Source: Methylomicrobium agile (GTDB lineage: Bacteria > Pseudomonadota > Gammaproteobacteria > Methylococcales > Methylomonadaceae). Taken from it: DNA of 64,000 bases. This document shows, piece after piece, positions 17,601 to 25,748 of the stretch. The position numbers and the translations under genes are program-made. Each line of letters opens with the position of its first letter. The first letter of the stretch is position 1. The notes under the pieces were generated by a model that worked only from the letters and a program-made list of their open reading frames with translations, had not been told where the DNA came from and did not search any database. The stretch spans positions 2,869,001-2,933,000 of the forward strand of contig NZ_JPOJ01000001.1 of assembly GCF_000733855.1 (NCBI RefSeq). Reading direction: 5' to 3'.

Positions 17601-19960
17601 CCGATCTGATCGTCGGCAGTCCGACCTTAGGGCGGCCTAAACGTGAATTTGCCGATTCGGTGGGTTATTTCGTCAACCCGGTCGCATTGCGCAGCCGGCC
17701 TCACGGCGAACAGCCGTTTTGCGATTATTTGGCTCAGGTCAATGCCGCCGTGTTGGCAGCGCTCGATCATCAGCATTATCCGTATGCTTTGCTGGCGGAG
17801 AAGGTGTTGCCCCGCACCGGCAACGACATGGCGCCGTTTCGGACCTGGTTCGTGCTGCAGTCCGCGGACTCTCCCTTGGCGGCAGCGCTGGCCTTGGGAC
17901 AATCCGGCGCCCCTGGCCGATGGGCCAATGCCTCTGTCGAAACGGTTGCCTTGCCGGAAAGGTCGGAAGAATTCGATCTGGCCCTGCTGTGCACGGAAAC
18001 CGGCCAGGGGTTGACGGCGGTGTTCAGCTATCGTTGCGACGTCATCAGCCAATTGTCGGTACGGCGCATGCTGGGACATTTTCAATGCCTGCTGAACGGG
18101 ATATTGGCGGACCCCGCTACCCGGTTGAGCCAATTGCCGTTTTTGAGCGTACCGGAAAAACGGCAACTGGCGGACTGGAATGCCACGACTCTGCATTATC
18201 TGGAGCAGCGCAGCATCGTTGATCTATTCGAAGCGGTTGCGGACCGCCAGCCCCAGGCAACGGCGCTGGTGTTTGGAGAGCTGCGGCTTTCTTATGCCGA
18301 GTTAAATGCACGGGCCAACCGGCTGGCGCATTATCTGATCGCGCAGGGCGTCGGTCCGGAGCGCCGCGTCGCGTTAAGCCTGCCCCGTGGCCCCGACTTA
18401 TTGATCGGTATGTTGGCCATTTTGAAAGCGGGCGCCATGTATGTGCCCATTGACCCGAGCTATCCTCGGGAACGGCAAGCGTATTTGTTTCGGGATGCCG
18501 GGGCCGGCTGGCTGTTGACCGTGCTGTCCCTGGTACCGGCTCTGGATTGCGGACACGCGGTGAAAATCTGCGTCGACGAACCGCATGAGTTCGGCGCTTA
18601 CAGTGCGGCCAACCCATCTGTCGTGCGTTTTCCGGCATCCGCCGCCTACCTGATTTATACCTCCGGCTCGACCGGCCATCCCAAAGGCGTGGTGGTCAGC
18701 CATGCCAATCTGTTGCATTCGACTTTGGCGAGAAGCGCTTACTACCGTGAACCGATGGGGTGTTATCTGTTATTGCCGTCGTTCGCTTTCGATAGTTCGG
18801 TGGCGGGTATTTTCTGGTGTTTAAGCCAGGGCGCTGCCCTCTGTTTGCCTGACGACAACCTGCTGAAAGAGCCGCTGGGGCTCGGGGCCCTGATCGAGCG
18901 TAACCGGGTCACCCACCTGTTAACCTTGCCGTCGCTGTATCAACTCTTGCTGGAGCATGTGCCCAGCGCCGCGTTGCAAAGCCTGGGCACCGCCATCGTC
19001 GCCGGCGAAGCTTGTCCGGGCACTTTGGCCGAACTGCACCATTCACGCTTGCCGGCGGTCGGGTTATTCAACGAATACGGTCCGACCGAAGCCACCGTCT
19101 GGTGCAGCGTTTATCGCGTTCAACCGACCGATTGCGATGCCACGCTGCCGATCGGCGCCCCCATTGCCAATATGCGCATTCACATCGTCGATGCGGCGAT
19201 GCAGCCGGTTGCAGTCGGGGTGGCGGGAGAGTTGCTGGTTGGCGGCGACGGTATTAGCCGAGGCTATCTCGGCCAATCCGCTTTGACGGCTGAACGCTTC
19301 GTGCCGGATTCGTTCGGCCGCAACGGCGGACGTTTATATCGAACCGGCGACCGGGCGAGGTATCGCGCAGACGGAACTGTTGAATTCCTGGGCCGTTTCG
19401 ATCGGCAAGTCAAAATCAGGGGCTACCGCATTGAACTCGGTGAAATCGAAGCCTGCTTACTGGGGCATTCCGCGGTATCTGCGGCGGCCGTCACCGTGCG
19501 GGAAGATGTGCCCGGCATGAAGCGTCTGGTCGCCTATTGGAGCGGTGATGCTTCGGCTCAGGATGCGCTGAGGTCTCTTGTTAAGGAGAGCTTGCCCGAC
19601 TACATGCAGCCCTCGGCATGGCTATGGCTTGAGTCCATGCCGTTGAATGCCAATGGCAAGCTGGATCGCAAGGCGTTGCCAATGCCGGAAATCCGGGCCG
19701 GCGATCAGGACGGTTTCGTTGCACCGCGCGACGAGGCCGAGGAAGCGGTGGCGTCCATCTGGCGTGAAGTGCTGGGTATCGATCGTTTGAGCATTCACGA
19801 CGATTTTTTCGAACTGGGAGGACATTCATTGGCGGGCGTCCAGGTGATGGCAAAAATACAGGAAATGTTCGCCATCGATCTGCCGGTCAATGTGTTGTTC
19901 GAAGCGGCGACGCTAGCCGAATTCGTTGACCGCATGGCTGAGTATCGGAGCGAGGAATGA
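14660..19960 (+). CDS. NRPS1: fatty acyl-AMP ligase - ACP - C - A - PCP
   Basis: This 1766-residue loading and first-extension protein has five domains. A fatty acyl-AMP ligase occupies residues ~5-590 (Y-T-S-G-S-T-G-D-A-K-G near 185). An ACP has Ser ~660 in L-G-L-D-S-L-K. A condensation domain (~715-1130) has H-H-L-I-V-D-F-R-S. An adenylation domain (~1180-1670) has Y-T-S-G-S-T-G-H-P-K-G near 1333. A PCP has Ser ~1722 in G-G-H-S-L-A-G. It should activate a fatty acid and join it to residue 1. The binding-pocket residues read D-S-A-L-I-A-E-V-W, which I cannot assign to an amino acid. The start is GTG 14660, 4 nt after GGAGG. No docking domain is seen at the C-terminus. Confidence 0.9.
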   Translation: MLNERHDLDGSTDDVLLLEGATSLAEVLQRRAACHPHRIAYTFLDYGASGRHSLTYGELNAKAGQLAAALQRMGMQGERALLLYPPGLDYIVAFFACLHAGAVAVPAYPPGNNRHMPRLQAILDDSRAKIILTTRQVAGNIRDFPDATGDLLDKHLLRTDADEHFDDASSWQPPLLQALDLAFLQYTSGSTGDAKGVMVSHGNLLANQQLIKRRFGHDERSTVVGWLPLYHDMGLIGNVMQPLYCGASAILMAPMAFLEKPLRWLQAISDYRAHTSGGPNFAYDLCVQKISRDELAGIDLSHWQLAFNGAEPINPLTLQRFGEAFSACGFQRHAFYPCYGLAEATLLATGGAKQSLPRIAAFDKTALEQRRVQPGGDNPLNARSLVGCGAIDIDGGQDLRIVEPDGAACCAEGRIGEIWLSGPSIAQGYWQNPEMSGKAFVKDAEGRSWLRSGDLGFIDGGELFVSGRLKDLIIIRGRNYYPHDLEHAVEAATDALNPASTVAFSVDEGDGEKLVVLAELKRNRVRQGDYRSEFSAIRARLTEECGIQADRILFLKPGAVLKTSSGKLRRNACQALFIQQGFEFIASDNLQAAGEPRPLVNVDAGAAERRLLRQVLLTMNRVNAADLLAEHLALKASALSGLAAGAAESSHTLSQLGLDSLKAVEMKYFIDELLDVDIPVTGLLGSSTLSDCAATALSLAKHAADTPVPLADTGMGKALDFAVSYNQQALWTRAQLGQGKALHHMPIALQIRGELNWDALGGALIELRRRHAQLRVGFKLGADRLPVCLPLEQPEPRLERVDCCDRSQQMKQLQIFVSEPFDLEHGPLLRCGVFRCTGADPVLAFCAHHLIVDFRSLQVLLAELQTLYLARCAGQAPQLPSSASIYSDYVAWQQHYLESTAAEQDLSYWRRQLAGEIPRLELPGERSSAGASSGRSAAETLLISPETLDKLKRLASARRTTLYTLLLSIFKTLLYRYSGQTDLIVGSPTLGRPKREFADSVGYFVNPVALRSRPHGEQPFCDYLAQVNAAVLAALDHQHYPYALLAEKVLPRTGNDMAPFRTWFVLQSADSPLAAALALGQSGAPGRWANASVETVALPERSEEFDLALLCTETGQGLTAVFSYRCDVISQLSVRRMLGHFQCLLNGILADPATRLSQLPFLSVPEKRQLADWNATTLHYLEQRSIVDLFEAVADRQPQATALVFGELRLSYAELNARANRLAHYLIAQGVGPERRVALSLPRGPDLLIGMLAILKAGAMYVPIDPSYPRERQAYLFRDAGAGWLLTVLSLVPALDCGHAVKICVDEPHEFGAYSAANPSVVRFPASAAYLIYTSGSTGHPKGVVVSHANLLHSTLARSAYYREPMGCYLLLPSFAFDSSVAGIFWCLSQGAALCLPDDNLLKEPLGLGALIERNRVTHLLTLPSLYQLLLEHVPSAALQSLGTAIVAGEACPGTLAELHHSRLPAVGLFNEYGPTEATVWCSVYRVQPTDCDATLPIGAPIANMRIHIVDAAMQPVAVGVAGELLVGGDGISRGYLGQSALTAERFVPDSFGRNGGRLYRTGDRARYRADGTVEFLGRFDRQVKIRGYRIELGEIEACLLGHSAVSAAAVTVREDVPGMKRLVAYWSGDASAQDALRSLVKESLPDYMQPSAWLWLESMPLNANGKLDRKALPMPEIRAGDQDGFVAPRDEAEEAVASIWREVLGIDRLSIHDDFFELGGHSLAGVQVMAKIQEMFAIDLPVNVLFEAATLAEFVDRMAEYRSEE

Positions 19961-20042
19961 TGACGGATCGCATGGGTTTTTGGGGCGAATTCGTTCGTTT
20001 CCCACGGCTCGATAACAAATCAATGAACAGGAAACGGAAACC

Positions 20043-21641
20043 ATGAACGACAGAACCCCATACCGGCTTGCCGATTCCACCGCCGTAGAAGCGCTGGTCG
20101 ATCACTGGGTTGCCTGGCCGCATACTTTTTCGCCGGTGCCCTACAGCCTGCATATGCTGAATTATCAGAAGAAGAATCTGACTTCGTATCTGCAAAATCC
20201 CGCTATCCATCTTAAATCCAGCGCCAATCCGAAATTGCTGGGCGGGCCGTTCGTCAACGTACCGGTCGACCGAGCGGCCGACATCGCGCAAATGCTGGAG
20301 CGCATGGGAGGCGAGCATGCCGAAAGCCTGCGGATGGCCGAAGACCTGATCACTTTTCAGAATTTGCTGGATCGCGAGGCTATCGGGCAAAGCCTGGAAG
20401 CTTATTACCCTCAATTACCTCAGTCTTTACGCGGTTACGTCGAATTGCTCTACGACTATAACAACCGCCCCATTGTCCGCTGTATCGAGAGCCTTTTTTA
20501 TAAAAGCCGGCATTACAAAAAACATTTGCAGTCGTTCCAACTGTTCACACAAACCCATGACCGGGCTCGGGCATATTACATGAGTACGCCGCGCCTGCCG
20601 GACGGCGAGAGCGTATCCTGGCGGATTCCGTTTGCCGAAGCCGCTGTCGACGAATTGTTCAAGCTGGATAGCCGGCCGCAATCCTTAGGTTATATCCGGG
20701 AAGTGCTGGGATTGGATGCCGGCGACGAAGATAAGCTGATCCGTTTATTGACCGATCAGGCGCCGCATGCCGGTGAAGCCTGGCAAGGCCCGGGCGTGAG
20801 AATCCGTTATCTGGGCCATGCGGGCGTTCTGGTCGAAACGGCCGGCATTACCGTGCTGATCGATCCTTTCATCGCCGTCAAACCCAGCCAGGGCGGGATA
20901 GACCGCTACAGTTTTCAGGATTTGCCGGCACATATCGACTATGTGCTGATTACCCATGTCCATCACGACCATTATGTGTTCGAAACCCTGTTACGGTTAC
21001 GGCACAAAATCGGTTGTCTGGTGGTACCCAAAAGTTCCGGCATTTTCTATGCCGATATTTCGATGAAACTGCTGGCCAGGGAATTGGGTTTTCGGCAGGT
21101 CGTTGAAGTCGATCCGTTAGACAGTATCACGTTTACGGATGGTGAAATCGTCGCGGTGCCTTTTCTGGGCGAACACAGCGATTTGCCGTTTGCAAAAAGT
21201 GCCTATCTGGTTCGCGCCGGAAACCGGAAAGTGTTATTCGCCGCCGATTCGAACTGCCTGGACGAACAGATGTACCAGAATCTATGCGCCGAATACGGAC
21301 CCATCGACACCGTGTTTTTGGGCATGGAATGCATCGGCGCGCCGCTCTCCTGGGTATACGGCGCTTTGTTACCCAAGCTGCCGGATCACAAACACTGCCA
21401 GGCCCGGCGCTCGAACGGCAGCAATGCCGAAGGCGCATTGCGGTTGCTGGATGCAGTCGGCGCCAGCCGCGTCTACGTCTACGCCATCGGCCGCGAGCCG
21501 TGGCTGCAATATTTCATGGCGCTGGAGCCGGAAGACGATGATGCCTACATTCGCGAAATCAACAAAATGCTGGCGGTTTGTCATCAGCGTGGCTTTAGCG
21601 ATGCCCGGCGGCTATATGGGCGCGACGAGATTTTTCTGTGA
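20043..21641 (+). CDS. CmlA-like diiron beta-hydroxylase with metallo-beta-lactamase fold
   Basis: This 532-residue protein has an N-terminal ~240-residue domain without metallo-lactamase features and a C-terminal MBL-fold domain. It has T-H-V-H-H-D-H with H305, H307, D309 and H310, a second ligand candidate E377 in G-E-H-S-D, D402 in A-A-D-S-N and E429. The length and ligand positions agree with CmlA, the chloramphenicol-pathway diiron monooxygenase that beta-hydroxylates an aminoacyl group held on an NRPS carrier. So it probably hydroxylates one PCP-bound residue here; Asp is an attractive but unproven target. AGGAAACGG precedes the ATG. It lies between NRPS1 and NRPS2 on the same strand. 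A plain hydrolase is less likely. Confidence 0.75.
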   Translation: MNDRTPYRLADSTAVEALVDHWVAWPHTFSPVPYSLHMLNYQKKNLTSYLQNPAIHLKSSANPKLLGGPFVNVPVDRAADIAQMLERMGGEHAESLRMAEDLITFQNLLDREAIGQSLEAYYPQLPQSLRGYVELLYDYNNRPIVRCIESLFYKSRHYKKHLQSFQLFTQTHDRARAYYMSTPRLPDGESVSWRIPFAEAAVDELFKLDSRPQSLGYIREVLGLDAGDEDKLIRLLTDQAPHAGEAWQGPGVRIRYLGHAGVLVETAGITVLIDPFIAVKPSQGGIDRYSFQDLPAHIDYVLITHVHHDHYVFETLLRLRHKIGCLVVPKSSGIFYADISMKLLARELGFRQVVEVDPLDSITFTDGEIVAVPFLGEHSDLPFAKSAYLVRAGNRKVLFAADSNCLDEQMYQNLCAEYGPIDTVFLGMECIGAPLSWVYGALLPKLPDHKHCQARRSNGSNAEGALRLLDAVGASRVYVYAIGREPWLQYFMALEPEDDDAYIREINKMLAVCHQRGFSDARRLYGRDEIFL

Positions 21642-21695
21642 AGGAATTGCAACATCATAACCCATTCAAATGATTCTCTATTAAGGAAACGATCT

Positions 21696-22253
21696 ATGAA
21701 CAAACCACAACTGATTGAAGCGGCTAAGACAGGTGACATTCATCAAGTACAAGCCTTGATTGAAAATGGCGAAGCATTGGAACAAAAAGACGATTATGGC
21801 TGGACCGCATTAAATTGGGCTACGGGCCACGGCGACACGGAAATAGTGAAGCTGTTACTCGAAGCAGGAGCCAATCCAATCAATAGCGGCCGCGATCTTA
21901 GAACGCCTTATCAAATTGCCTTGGCGGCTGCGCGAGTGGAAACCGCCACTTTACTGCAAAAGGCGGAACAGGAAAGCGGAATTGCTTCGGAAAAACCGGC
22001 AAGACCCTTTTGCAAGGCTTATCCAGTCAACGCATTCCATGAATTTCCGGACTGGCAGATTGAACAGTCATTGTCTGACGATGCCGTGGTCTATTTGCAC
22101 CAGGATTTCAGCGTTACTGAATCGATGTGGCCCGGAGAGAATGTAGTGTTCGATTCAGGTTCGGATGATTGGCGACATTACTGTCGAAATCGCTTAGGTT
22201 TTCATGTGCCCACAGACTTGGAACTTGCCGCCGATTATGAGTCGAGACGTTAG
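21696..22253 (+). CDS. Ankyrin-repeat protein
   Basis: This 185-residue cytoplasmic protein has about three ankyrin repeats in residues 1-95 (L-I-E-A-A-K-T-G-D, G-W-T-A-L-N-W-A-T-G-H-G-D-T-E-I-V, T-P-Y-Q-I-A-L-A-A-A). The C-terminal ~75 residues are unrelated and rich in acidic and aromatic residues (L-H-Q-D-F-S-V-T-E-S-M-W). AAGGAA lies ~10 nt before the ATG. It is in line with the biosynthetic genes, 54 bp after the hydroxylase and 89 bp before NRPS2. Ankyrin repeats usually bind proteins; a scaffolding or regulatory role in the assembly line is only a guess. Confidence 0.7.
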   Translation: MNKPQLIEAAKTGDIHQVQALIENGEALEQKDDYGWTALNWATGHGDTEIVKLLLEAGANPINSGRDLRTPYQIALAAARVETATLLQKAEQESGIASEKPARPFCKAYPVNAFHEFPDWQIEQSLSDDAVVYLHQDFSVTESMWPGENVVFDSGSDDWRHYCRNRLGFHVPTDLELAADYESRR

Positions 22254-22342
22254 CGGTCCTAAACGTGGCAACTGCTGTTGTCGATAGCCTGAATGGAGAT
22301 AGCTGTATTCAAGGCTATGTACCACTTCACGAGGGAAAAATT

Positions 22343-25300
22343 ATGATCGAGACTAAAGAACCGGACAAGCAACAGTCAGTCAGTCGCAGACAACTGATTA
22401 CCAGACTAAAGAAATCCCATATTCCGGCTAATGGCGCTATTACAAAACGAAATAAGGACCAACCGGTTCCCTTATCGTATTCGCAGGAACGCTTGTGGAT
22501 CATGTCGCAGCTGGAACCGGACAATCCGATTTACAATGTTGCCGGAGCCGTGCAATTCGACGGTTTGCTGAATGTACAAGCCTTGCAACATAGCCTGGAC
22601 GAAGTGGTCAGGCGTCACGAAATTCTACGCAGCCTGTTTGTCGCCGAGGGGCAGCAAGTCTTGCCCGACAGCCGGTTGCCGCTGGCGTGTCTGGATTTTA
22701 CAGGCTTTAGCCATGAGAGTGCGATGGATTTATTCCAGCAATGCGCCGACGATTTTGTTCATCGACCGTTTCTACTTACCGGACAGCCGCCGTTACGGGC
22801 GCTGCTGGCGGTGTTGAGCGAACAGAGGCATATTCTGTTGTTGGCGCTGCATCACATCGTTTCCGACCGCTGGTCGGTCGGGGTGTTGATGCAAGAAGTC
22901 GCCGCGCTGTACGCTGCATACGGCCACGGCAAGCCGTCGGCGTTGCCGGAATTGCCGATCCAATACGGCGATTTTTGCGTATGGCAACGCCAGCAGCAGG
23001 AAAAATGGGCCAGGCATTTGGACTATTGGCGGCAGAAACTGGCCGGCGCGCCGCCGCTGCTGGCGTTGCCTACCGACCGGCCGCGGCCGCCACGGTCTAG
23101 TTACCGCGGCAATCTATACAGGTTTGAACTTTCCGCCGAGTTGAGCGGTGCGGTCAAAGAGCTAGGTAAACAATACCATGCCACGCTGTTCATGGTCATG
23201 GCCGCCGCCTTCAACACGTTGCTGTACCGCTATACCGGCAGTAAGGATCTGTGTATCGGTTATCCGGTGGCTGGACGCAGCCAGAGTCAGACGGCGGCTT
23301 TGATAGGCTTTTTCGTCAACACGCTGGTGCTGCGTTGTCGGATAGAGGCAGACCTGTCGTTCTCAGAGCTGTTGGTGCAGTTGCGTGAGCAGGCTTTGCT
23401 GGATCAGAACCATCAGGAACTTTCTTTCGGTCAATTGCTGGATGCGTTGAATCCGGTTCGCAACACCGGCCATACGCCTTTGTTTCAAGTGATGCTGACA
23501 GTGATGAATGTACCGATAGCGGATTTTCGGATGCAGGATTTGTCAGTCGTGCCGTTGACGATGAATAACCGCACGGCCCAGTTCGATCTGACTTTGCTCA
23601 TCGATGAACGTAACGGCAAGCTGTCAGGCTGCTTCGAATACAACACCGATTTATTCGATCCTGCAACTATTGCAAGAATGGCCGGGCACCTGCAAATGCT
23701 GTTGGCGGGTGCTATCGGTAAACCGGAACTCCCGCTGAAACAATTGCCGATAATGTCTCAAGCGGAAACCAGGCAGTTGCTTGACGACTGGAGTGGTGGA
23801 GATCGTGTCCTGGCTTCAAATGTATGCACGGCAAGTTCTACACAGGATGCCCCTTTGATTCACCGGCTTTTTGAGGCGCAGGCGAAAATGACTCCGGATA
23901 TGACGGCACTGGTTTTCGGCGGGCAAAGAATCAGTTACGGCGAACTTAACGGGCGTGCGGATTTATGGGCCGCGTGCCTATTGGAACTGGGTGCCGGGCC
24001 TGAATGTCGGGTTGGCGTCTGTGCCGAACGTTCCGTAGAACTGATTGTTGGTTTGCTGGCCGCGCTGAAAGCCGGGGCTGCTTATGTTCCGTTGGATCCC
24101 AGTTACCCCGAAGGGCGCCTGGAGTTTATGGCGGACGATGCCGGTATCGAGATATTGCTGACGCAAAATGCGTTGACCGGCAAGTTTTCGCATCGAAACA
24201 TCAAAATGCTGTGCCTGGACGAAGAGGGCGCTACTGAAAGCCGGAAATATCCTGTATCCCAGGATCTGCTCTCGCCGGACAATACCGCTTATATCATTTA
24301 TACCTCAGGCTCTACCGGACAGCCTAAAGGGGTTATGGTCAGTCATCGCAATTTATTGCATTCGACGTTAGCCAGAACGGATTATTACCGCGAGCCGGTG
24401 GCATGTTTTTTACTGCTGTCCTCGTTTGCATTCGACAGCTCCGTGGCCGGGATATTTTGGACCTTAAGCCGAGGCGGCTGTTTGTGCTTGCCGCAGCAGG
24501 AGGAATTGACCAATCCCCATGCCTTGGCTGAACTGATTAACCGGCATCGGGTTAGTCATTTGTTGGCCCTGCCTTCGTTTTATACCGCCATCACCAATGA
24601 CAGCAATATTTCTTATCTAAATACCCTGCGAGCGGTGATCGTCGCAGGAGAAGCCTGCTCCGCCGATATCGCCGCAACACATCATCGCCGGTTGCCTGAA
24701 ACGCAGTTCTACAACGAATACGGCCCTACGGAAGGCACAGTTTGGAGCAGTGTTTATCGCAGCAAGAAAACCGATGCAGATACTATGTTGCCGATTGGCC
24801 GGGCCATCGCTAACGTGCGGATTTATATTCTGGACAAGCAATATCAACCGGTGCCGATAGGAGTCAGCGGCGAGTTGTGCATAGGCGGAGCCGGTTTGGC
24901 GCAAGGCTATCTGAACCGGTCGGAGTTGACTGCGGAAAAATTCATTCCCAATCCGTTCAGTACGGAGGGTGAGCGGATTTATAAAACCGGTGATTTGGCA
25001 CGCTTTCGTGCCGACGGTGAGATCGAATTCATAGGTCGTATCGACAACCAAGTCAAGATTCGCGGCTACCGGGTTGAACTGGGTGAAATCGAAGAGCGCC
25101 TGCTGCAACATCCTGCCATTAAGGATGCTGTTGTTTTGGTAAAAGAGGAAGTGTCCGGCAATAAAAGATTGATTGCTTATCTGGTTGGGCGGCAATTTGT
25201 CGACGTACCGGAAGCTGAAGCTTTGCAGACATATCTTAAGCAAAACCTGCCGGATTATATGGTGCCGTCGACCTATATCGGATTGAACGAATTGCCGTTA

Positions 25301-25699
25301 ATGCCTAATGGCAAACGGGATCGCCTTGCATTGTTGAGTATACAGGACTCGGCGCAACGAGCAGGAGCGTTAAGAACGGCGTCAAACTGGATCGAGGCGG
25401 CGCTGGCTGATATTTGGCAAGAAGTATTGGGTCTCGAAACGGTCGGCGTTGATGTGGATTTTTTTGAACAAGGCGGTCACTCATTGGCGGCAATTCAGGT
25501 TCTGTCCCGGATTCAGTGCGTGTTCAATGTAGAAGTTCCTACAGAGATATTATTCGAATCGTCGACCATCGAGTTACTGGCTGCCGAGATAGCCAGGCTG
25601 CAAATTCAGCAGCAAGATGACGATTCTTTAGACGAGTTGTTACAAGAGCTCGAACGGCTTTCAAACGAAGAAGTCAATCAACTGCTCACGAGCGACTGA
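22343..25699 (+). CDS. NRPS2: C - A - PCP module
   Basis: This 1118-residue single module has a condensation domain at residues ~30-450 (active site H-H-I-V-S-D-R-W-S near 170), an adenylation domain at ~500-1000 (Y-T-S-G-S-T-G-Q-P-K-G near 655) and a PCP with Ser ~1046 in G-G-H-S-L-A-A. No epimerase is present. The pocket reads D-S-A-L-I-A-E-V-W, identical to modules 1 and 5, so the same unassigned residue should be used. I start at ATG 22343 (GAGGGA ~7 nt upstream) rather than the frame's GTG at 22265. The end, acidic L-L-T-S-D, shows no recognised docking domain. Confidence 0.9.
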   Translation: MIETKEPDKQQSVSRRQLITRLKKSHIPANGAITKRNKDQPVPLSYSQERLWIMSQLEPDNPIYNVAGAVQFDGLLNVQALQHSLDEVVRRHEILRSLFVAEGQQVLPDSRLPLACLDFTGFSHESAMDLFQQCADDFVHRPFLLTGQPPLRALLAVLSEQRHILLLALHHIVSDRWSVGVLMQEVAALYAAYGHGKPSALPELPIQYGDFCVWQRQQQEKWARHLDYWRQKLAGAPPLLALPTDRPRPPRSSYRGNLYRFELSAELSGAVKELGKQYHATLFMVMAAAFNTLLYRYTGSKDLCIGYPVAGRSQSQTAALIGFFVNTLVLRCRIEADLSFSELLVQLREQALLDQNHQELSFGQLLDALNPVRNTGHTPLFQVMLTVMNVPIADFRMQDLSVVPLTMNNRTAQFDLTLLIDERNGKLSGCFEYNTDLFDPATIARMAGHLQMLLAGAIGKPELPLKQLPIMSQAETRQLLDDWSGGDRVLASNVCTASSTQDAPLIHRLFEAQAKMTPDMTALVFGGQRISYGELNGRADLWAACLLELGAGPECRVGVCAERSVELIVGLLAALKAGAAYVPLDPSYPEGRLEFMADDAGIEILLTQNALTGKFSHRNIKMLCLDEEGATESRKYPVSQDLLSPDNTAYIIYTSGSTGQPKGVMVSHRNLLHSTLARTDYYREPVACFLLLSSFAFDSSVAGIFWTLSRGGCLCLPQQEELTNPHALAELINRHRVSHLLALPSFYTAITNDSNISYLNTLRAVIVAGEACSADIAATHHRRLPETQFYNEYGPTEGTVWSSVYRSKKTDADTMLPIGRAIANVRIYILDKQYQPVPIGVSGELCIGGAGLAQGYLNRSELTAEKFIPNPFSTEGERIYKTGDLARFRADGEIEFIGRIDNQVKIRGYRVELGEIEERLLQHPAIKDAVVLVKEEVSGNKRLIAYLVGRQFVDVPEAEALQTYLKQNLPDYMVPSTYIGLNELPLMPNGKRDRLALLSIQDSAQRAGALRTASNWIEAALADIWQEVLGLETVGVDVDFFEQGGHSLAAIQVLSRIQCVFNVEVPTEILFESSTIELLAAEIARLQIQQQDDDSLDELLQELERLSNEEVNQLLTSD

Positions 25700-25748
25700 G
25701 AATCTCAAAACATTGTACAGATTCGCTTTGAAATCAGGATTTTTAACT

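Noticed and set aside
20043-21641. Beta-lactamase or quorum-quenching lactonase
   Set aside because: The extra N-terminal domain, total length and ligand positions fit CmlA-type hydroxylases, and the gene sits within an NRPS operon.
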